64,000 bases of DNA. Source: Streptomyces sp. NBC_01446. GTDB taxonomy: Bacteria; Actinomycetota; Actinomycetes; Streptomycetales; Streptomycetaceae. Positions 59,456 to 64,000 of the stretch are shown here, in pieces. Positions within the stretch are counted from its first letter, which is position 1, and each line of letters opens with the position of its first letter. Made by a program: the position numbers and the translations under genes. The stretch spans positions 4,731,501-4,795,500 of the forward strand of contig NZ_JAPEPO010000001.1 of NCBI RefSeq assembly GCF_026340095.1, given 5' to 3'. The notes under the pieces are model-generated. The model was not told the DNA's origin, did no database searches, and saw only the letters and a program-made list of their open reading frames with translations.

Positions 59456-60678
59456 CGAGTTCTTCCTTCGGCGAGATGTGGCGCGACCTCGCGCCCATCG
59501 GCCGCAACAGCGAGAGCGGCGGCTACCGTCGCTTCGCCTGGACCGCCGCCGACACCGACTGCCGGGCCTGGTTCAAGGACCAGGCCGAGTCCCGCGGCCT
59601 GACCTACGAACTCGACCGCAACGGCAACCAGTGGGCCTGGCTCGGTGACCCCGCCGCGGGGAACGCCGTCGTCACGGGCTCCCACCTGGACTCCGTACCG
59701 GACGGCGGCGCGTTCGACGGGCCCCTCGGGGTCGTGTCGTCCTTCGCCGCCCTCGACGAACTCCGCCGCAGGGGAGCGGAGTTCACCCGCCCCCTCGCCC
59801 TCACCAACTTCGGTGACGAGGAGGGGGCCCGGTTCGGCCTGGCCTGCGTCGGCTCCCGCCTCACCGCGGGCCGGCTCACCCCGGAGCAGGCGGCGCAGCT
59901 GCGGGACGGCGACGGCGTCAGCCTCCCGCAGGCCATGGAGCGGGCGGGCCACGACCCGGAGGCGATCGGCCCCGACCCCGAGCGGCTCGCGCGCATCGGC
60001 GCCTTCGTCGAGCTGCACGTGGAGCAGGGACGTGCCCTGGACCTGTCCGGCGACGCCGTGGGCATCGCGAGCGCGATCTGGCCGCACGGCCGCTGGCGCT
60101 TCGACTTCCGCGGCGAGGCCAACCACGCGGGCACCACGCGTCTCGTGGACCGCCGCGACCCGATGCTGTCGTACGCGCAGACCGTCCTCGCGGCCCGCCG
60201 CGAGGCGGAACTCGCGGGCGCCGTCGCCACGTTCGGCAAGATCTCCGTCGAGCCGAACGGCGTCAACGCCATCCCGTCCCTGGTCCGCGGCTGGCTCGAC
60301 TCCCGCGCCGCCGACCAGCAGACCCTCGACACGGTCGTCACGGCCGTCGAGAAGGCGGCCCGCGAGTACGCCGACGCGCACGGCATCGACCTGGAGACCG
60401 TGCGCGAGTCGTTCACGCCGGTCGTCGAGTTCGACCACGCGCTGCGCGACGAGCTGGGCCGCATCCTCGGCACCGACGACCAGCTCACCGTCCCGGTGCT
60501 CGGCACCGGCGCGGGACACGACGCCGGAATCCTCGCGGACTCCGTGCCGACCGCCATGCTGTTCGTGCGCAACCCCACGGGCGTCTCGCACTCCCCGGCC
60601 GAACACGCCGCGGAGGACGACTGCCTCGCCGGAGTGAGCGCACTCGCCGACGTACTGGAGGGCTTGGCGTGCAGGTGA
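59452..60678 (+). CDS. M20 (allantoate/N-carbamoyl) amidohydrolase; candidate N-formylglutamate hydrolase
   Basis: 408 residues, GTG start overlapping hutU. Two-zinc M20 family: ligands in TGSHLDSVPDGGAFDG (His/Asp), FGDEEGARFGLAC (Glu-Glu), ELHVEQGRALD (His) and GAGHDAGI (His), as in allantoate amidohydrolase and beta-ureidopropionase. Wedged between hutU and hutF, and with no HutG (N-formylglutamate amidohydrolase) or HutE-like gene in the window, it is the best candidate for cleaving N-formylglutamate to formate and glutamate. Known family activity is on N-carbamoyl or ureido compounds; the role here is inference. Confidence 0.85.
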   Translation: MTSSSFGEMWRDLAPIGRNSESGGYRRFAWTAADTDCRAWFKDQAESRGLTYELDRNGNQWAWLGDPAAGNAVVTGSHLDSVPDGGAFDGPLGVVSSFAALDELRRRGAEFTRPLALTNFGDEEGARFGLACVGSRLTAGRLTPEQAAQLRDGDGVSLPQAMERAGHDPEAIGPDPERLARIGAFVELHVEQGRALDLSGDAVGIASAIWPHGRWRFDFRGEANHAGTTRLVDRRDPMLSYAQTVLAARREAELAGAVATFGKISVEPNGVNAIPSLVRGWLDSRAADQQTLDTVVTAVEKAAREYADAHGIDLETVRESFTPVVEFDHALRDELGRILGTDDQLTVPVLGTGAGHDAGILADSVPTAMLFVRNPTGVSHSPAEHAAEDDCLAGVSALADVLEGLACR

Positions 60679-62021
60679 CGTACTGGCTGGAGCATGCCTG
60701 GCTCGACCCGGAGGTCGAGCCGGGCGTGGTCGTCGAGGTGTCGCGGGACGGCCGCATCGCGGACGTGCGCACCGGCGTCGACACCCCGCCCCCCGGCGCG
60801 ACCGTTCTGCGCGGCCTGACCGTCCCCGGCCTGGCCAACGCCCACAGCCACGCCTTCCACCGCGCCCTGCGCTCCACCGTCCAGGTGGGCTCGGGCACGT
60901 TCTGGACGTGGCGCGAGGTCATGTACTCGGTCGCGGACCGGCTGACCCCGGACACGTATCACGCGCTGGCCAGGGCGGTGTACGCGGAGATGGCGCTCGC
61001 CGGGATCACCACCGTCGGCGAGTTCCACTATCTGCACCACGCGCCGGGCGGCACCCCGTACGACGACCCCAACGCGATGGGCGAGGCCCTGATCGCGGCG
61101 GCCGCCGAGGCCGGCATCCGCATCACGCTCCTCGACACGGCGTATGTCTCGTCGGCCATAGGGGACAAGCACAGCGGCAAGGAGCCGGACCGCCACCAGC
61201 GGCGCTTCTCCGACGGCACCACCGAGGCGTGGGCCGAGCGGGCCACGCTCCTCAAGGACCGCGACCACGCGCGCATCGGCGCGGCGATCCACTCCGTGCG
61301 GGCCGTCCCCGCGGACCAGCTCGGCACGGTCGCCGAGTGGGCGGGGACGCGCGGCGCGCCCCTGCACGTCCACCTCTCCGAGCAGACCGCGGAGAACGAG
61401 GCGTGCCTGGCCGCGCACGGCTGCACGCCGACCCGGCTCCTCGCGGACCACGGTGTGCTCGGCCCGAACACCACGGGCGTCCACAACACGCACCTCACCG
61501 ACGAGGACATCGCCCTGCTCGGCGGTTCCGGGACGGGCACGTGCATGTGCCCCACCACGGAACGCGACCTGGCCGACGGCATCGGTCCCGCCGTCGCCCT
61601 CCAGAAGGAGGGCTCACCGCTCTCCCTGGGTTCGGACAGCCACGCCGTCATCGACCTCTTCGAGGAGGCGCGGGCGATGGAGCTGAACGAGCGGCTGCGC
61701 ACGCGGACACGGGGCCACTGGACGGCGGCGGCGCTGCTGCGCGCCGCCACGGCCGACGGTCACGCGGCGCTCGGCTGGAACGACGCCGGCCGGATCGAAC
61801 GCGGGGCCCTCGCCGACCTCACGACGGTCGCGCTGGACTCCGTACGGACGGCGGGCCCCGTGCCGCGCCTCGGGGCGGAGACGGCGGTGTTCGCGGCGTC
61901 GGCCGCGGACGTGCGGCACACGGTCGTGGGCGGCCGGCACATCGTCCGTGACGGCAGCCACGAGCTGGTCGGAGACGTCCCCGGGGCGCTGGCCGCCGCG
62001 ATCGGGGCGCTGCGGGCGTAA
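60669..62021 (+). CDS. hutF: Formimidoylglutamate deiminase
   Basis: 450 residues; GTG start inside the previous gene (overlap 10 bases). Amidohydrolase superfamily: metal-binding GLANAHSHAFHRAL, HLSEQTAENEACLAAHG and SDSHAVIDLFEEARAME, the HutF pattern. Hydrolyses N-formimino-glutamate to N-formylglutamate and ammonia. Places the organism on the five-step histidine route rather than the formiminotransferase route. Confidence 0.95.
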   Translation: MQVTYWLEHAWLDPEVEPGVVVEVSRDGRIADVRTGVDTPPPGATVLRGLTVPGLANAHSHAFHRALRSTVQVGSGTFWTWREVMYSVADRLTPDTYHALARAVYAEMALAGITTVGEFHYLHHAPGGTPYDDPNAMGEALIAAAAEAGIRITLLDTAYVSSAIGDKHSGKEPDRHQRRFSDGTTEAWAERATLLKDRDHARIGAAIHSVRAVPADQLGTVAEWAGTRGAPLHVHLSEQTAENEACLAAHGCTPTRLLADHGVLGPNTTGVHNTHLTDEDIALLGGSGTGTCMCPTTERDLADGIGPAVALQKEGSPLSLGSDSHAVIDLFEEARAMELNERLRTRTRGHWTAAALLRAATADGHAALGWNDAGRIERGALADLTTVALDSVRTAGPVPRLGAETAVFAASAADVRHTVVGGRHIVRDGSHELVGDVPGALAAAIGALRA

Positions 62022-62059
62022 GGCTGTCTCCTCTCCGTCAGCCCGCCTCTTCCCGAATG

Positions 62060-62108
62060 TCCTCGAACGCCGGACGGGCTGACACAACAGCCCTCCGGCG
62101 TTTGAGGA
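62060..62108. repeat. Intergenic hairpin repeat between hutF and hutI
   Basis: A long imperfect stem (62060-62080 with 62089-62108): TCCTCGAACGCCGG pairs with CCGGCGTTTGAGGA, then GGCT with AGCC. The sequence CCGGCGTTTGAGGA looks like a palindrome I recall as recurring between genes in Streptomyces genomes. Inside an operon it could act as attenuator or RNA-stability element. Confidence 0.7.
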
Positions 62109-62131
62109 TTTCCCACCCACGGAGAGGAACC

Positions 62132-63301
62132 ATGACCACCACCGTCATCACCAACATCGGCTCCCTGGTCACCAACGACCCGGCCCACGGCGACAGCCCG
62201 CTCGGGCTCATCGAGAACGCGGCGGTGGTCGTCGAGGGCGACCGGATCGTCTGGGTGGGGCCGCAGGAGAAGGCCCCCGCCGCCGACGCCACCCACGACG
62301 CCGAGGGCCGCGCCGTCATCCCCGGCTTCGTCGACTCGCACTCCCACCTGGTGTTCGCGGGCGACCGCACCCAGGAGTTCAACGCCCGCATGTCGGGCCG
62401 CAGTTACTCCGCCGGAGGCATCCGTACGACGGTCGCGGCCACCCGCGCCGCCACGGACGCGGAGCTGGAGGCGAACCTCACCCACTACCTCGCCGAGGCG
62501 CTGCGCCAGGGCACGACGACGTTCGAGACGAAGTCGGGCTACGGGCTGACCACCGCCGACGAGGAGAGGGCGCTGCGCATCGCCGCAAGGCACACCGACG
62601 AGGTCACCTACCTCGGCGCGCACATCGTGTCGCCGGACTACGCGGACGACCCGGCCGCCTACGTCGCGCTCGTCACCGGCGAGATGCTGGACGCCTGCGC
62701 CCCGCACGCCCGCTGGGTCGACGTCTTCTGCGAGAAGGGCGCCTTCGACGGCGACCAGGCCCGTGCGATCCTCACGGCCGGCAAGGCCCGTGGCCTGCAC
62801 CCCCGCGTCCACGCGAACCAGCTCGGACACGGGCCAGGGGTCCAGCTCGCCGTCGAACTCGACGCGGCGAGCGCCGACCACTGCACGCACCTCACGGACG
62901 CGGACGTCGACGCCCTCGCCAACAGCGGGACGGTCGCCACGCTGCTGCCCGGCGCCGAGTTCTCCACGCGTGCGGAGTGGCCCGACGCCCGCCGTCTCCT
63001 GGACGCGGGAGCGACCGTGGCGCTGTCCACGGACTGCAACCCGGGCTCGTCCTTCACGTCCTCGGTGCCGTTCTGCATCGCCCTGGCCGTACGGGACATG
63101 GGGATGACGCCGGACGAGGCGATCTGGTCCGCGACGGCGGGTGGCGCGCGGGCGCTGCGCCGAGACGACGTCGGCCGCGTGGCGCCGGGCGCGTACGCGG
63201 ACCTGGCCCTGCTCGACGCGCCGAGCCATGTGCACCTGGCGTACCGGCCGGGCGTGCCGCTGGTGTCGGCGGTCTGGCGGCGCGGAGTACGCGCCGCCTG
63301 A
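62132..63301 (+). CDS. hutI: Imidazolonepropionase
   Basis: 389 residues from the ATG at 62132 (GGAGAGGAAC upstream). Opens the imidazolone ring to N-formimino-L-glutamate. Amidohydrolase motifs: VDSHSHLVFAGDR (HxH metal site), HANQLGHGPG, and ALSTDCNPGSSFT with the metal-binding Asp. Normal length. Last gene of the hut operon, ended by a hairpin. Confidence 0.96.
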   Translation: MTTTVITNIGSLVTNDPAHGDSPLGLIENAAVVVEGDRIVWVGPQEKAPAADATHDAEGRAVIPGFVDSHSHLVFAGDRTQEFNARMSGRSYSAGGIRTTVAATRAATDAELEANLTHYLAEALRQGTTTFETKSGYGLTTADEERALRIAARHTDEVTYLGAHIVSPDYADDPAAYVALVTGEMLDACAPHARWVDVFCEKGAFDGDQARAILTAGKARGLHPRVHANQLGHGPGVQLAVELDAASADHCTHLTDADVDALANSGTVATLLPGAEFSTRAEWPDARRLLDAGATVALSTDCNPGSSFTSSVPFCIALAVRDMGMTPDEAIWSATAGGARALRRDDVGRVAPGAYADLALLDAPSHVHLAYRPGVPLVSAVWRRGVRAA

Positions 63302-63314
63302 GCCGTGACACACA

Positions 63315-63347
63315 CGTCGCCTCCGCGCTGCGTGCGCGGAGGCGACG
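63315..63347. terminator. Bidirectional terminator, hutI/sigma
   Basis: 14-bp perfect stem (63315-63328 with 63334-63347), 5-nt loop, between convergent stops. Confidence 0.85.
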
Positions 63348-63371
63348 GAGGTCATGGTTCCGGCGTGACGG

Positions 63372-64000
63372 CTATTCCTCGAGCGTGAGGCCCTTGCGCA
63401 GGCGTACCAGCGTGCGCGACAGCAGCCGGGACACGTGCATCTGGGAGATGCCCAGCTCCTCACCGATCTCCGACTGCGTCATGTTGGCGACGAAGCGCAG
63501 GGAGAGGATCTTCCGGTCCCGGGACGGGAGTTCGGCGATCAGGGGCTTCAGGGACTCGACGTACTCGATGCCCTCGAGCCCGTGGTCCTCGTACCCGATG
63601 CGGTCCGCGAGCGCGCCCTCGGAGTCGTCCTCCTCGGGCTGCGCGTCCAGGGAGCTGGCCGTGTAGGCGTTGGAGGCGGCCATGCCCTCGACGACCTCGT
63701 CGTTCGTGATGCCCAGGCGCTCGGCGAGCTCGCCCACCGTCGGTGCGCGGTCGAACTGCTGGGCGAGTTCGTCGCCCGCCTTGGCAAGGTCGAGACGAAG
63801 CTCCTGGAGCCGCCGCGGGACGCGGACCGACCAGGACGTGTCACGGAAGAAGCGCTTGATCTCGCCGACGATGGTCGGCATCGCGAACGTGGGGAACTCG
63901 ACGCCGCGGCTCAGCTCGAAGCGGTCGATCGCCTTGATCAGGCCGATCGTGCCGACCTGGATGATGTCCTCCATCGGCTCGCTGCGGGAGCGGAACCGGG
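63372..64000 (-). CDS. SigB/SigF-type RNA polymerase sigma factor (5' end outside window)
   Basis: Partial: about 208 codons visible, open to the window edge on the minus strand. Region 2 sequence SRSEPMEDIIQVGTIGLIKAIDRFE, region 2.4-like FPTFAMPTIVGEIKRFFRD, region 3 RVPRRLQELRLDLAKA (read in pieces), region 4 LPSRDRKILSLRF ... TQSEIGEELGISQMHVSRLLSRTLVRLR. This is the SigB/SigF/SigG stress-and-sporulation group. By position next to hutI it resembles SigI of S. coelicolor, but that identification is from recalled synteny. Confidence 0.93.
   Translation of the reverse strand, partial: RFRSRSEPMEDIIQVGTIGLIKAIDRFELSRGVEFPTFAMPTIVGEIKRFFRDTSWSVRVPRRLQELRLDLAKAGDELAQQFDRAPTVGELAERLGITNDEVVEGMAASNAYTASSLDAQPEEDDSEGALADRIGYEDHGLEGIEYVESLKPLIAELPSRDRKILSLRFVANMTQSEIGEELGISQMHVSRLLSRTLVRLRKGLTLEE

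Overview
The window looks like a stretch of a Streptomyces chromosome. G+C is very high, GTG starts and stop/start overlaps (ATGA, GTGA) are common, and it carries the tRNA-Leu(UAA) of the bldA type, two resuscitation-promoting-factor muralytic enzymes, roadblock/LC7 proteins and a SigB/SigF-type sigma factor. As far as I recall, the gene order (mfd, MazG, P450, rpf pair, eno, ndh, bldA, pobA, hutU/F/I, sigma factor) follows the S. coelicolor core region around eno and bldA. No insertion sequence, prophage, integrase, rRNA or CRISPR array was seen.

Layout. 1-2.5 kb: a deaminase-SUKH fusion (cut by the window edge) and a coiled-coil protein. 2.5-6.7 kb: a 22-bp tandem repeat block, an acetate-type SSS symporter with its DUF485 partner, and a drug-efflux MFS protein. 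7-10.4 kb: a MacB-like ABC transporter. 10.6-16.3 kb: mfd, a secreted HNH nuclease and two exported proteins. 16.5-24.1 kb: an orphan N6-methylase-like protein, a membrane protein, a Ser/Thr kinase, a SurA-like lipoprotein, MazG and a cytochrome P450. 24.3-26.4 kb: two Rpf enzymes, the second behind a c-di-AMP riboswitch. 26.6-30 kb: eno, ftsB-like, DUF501 and ppx. 30.5-33.5 kb: type II NADH dehydrogenase (with a Rex-like site) and a cyclopropane-fatty-acid synthase. 33.5-36.9 kb: a second MacB-like ABC transporter paralogous to the first. 37.3 kb: bldA. 37.6-40.2 kb: 4-hydroxybenzoate hydroxylase and transporter. 40.3-47.1 kb: a BI-1 protein, small conserved proteins, a thiolase, an SGNH hydrolase and cystathionine beta-synthase.

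47.3-63.3 kb has a histidine-catabolism theme. An RpiR regulator and a histidine-ammonia-lyase-like enzyme diverge from a glycine-betaine-type ABC importer followed by an NCS1 permease. After a small four-gene roadblock cluster comes the operon hutU, M20 amidohydrolase, hutF, hutI. This gives urocanate to imidazolonepropionate to formiminoglutamate to N-formylglutamate, with the M20 enzyme the best candidate for the last step to glutamate. Both putative transcription units share a TATTCAGA element just downstream of a TTGAC -35 hexamer. The lyase lacks the Ala-Ser-Gly triad that builds the MIO cofactor, so its reaction is uncertain. The window closes inside a sigma-factor gene on the minus strand.

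All assignments come from reading the translations and sequence by eye; no alignment, profile search or folding program was run.
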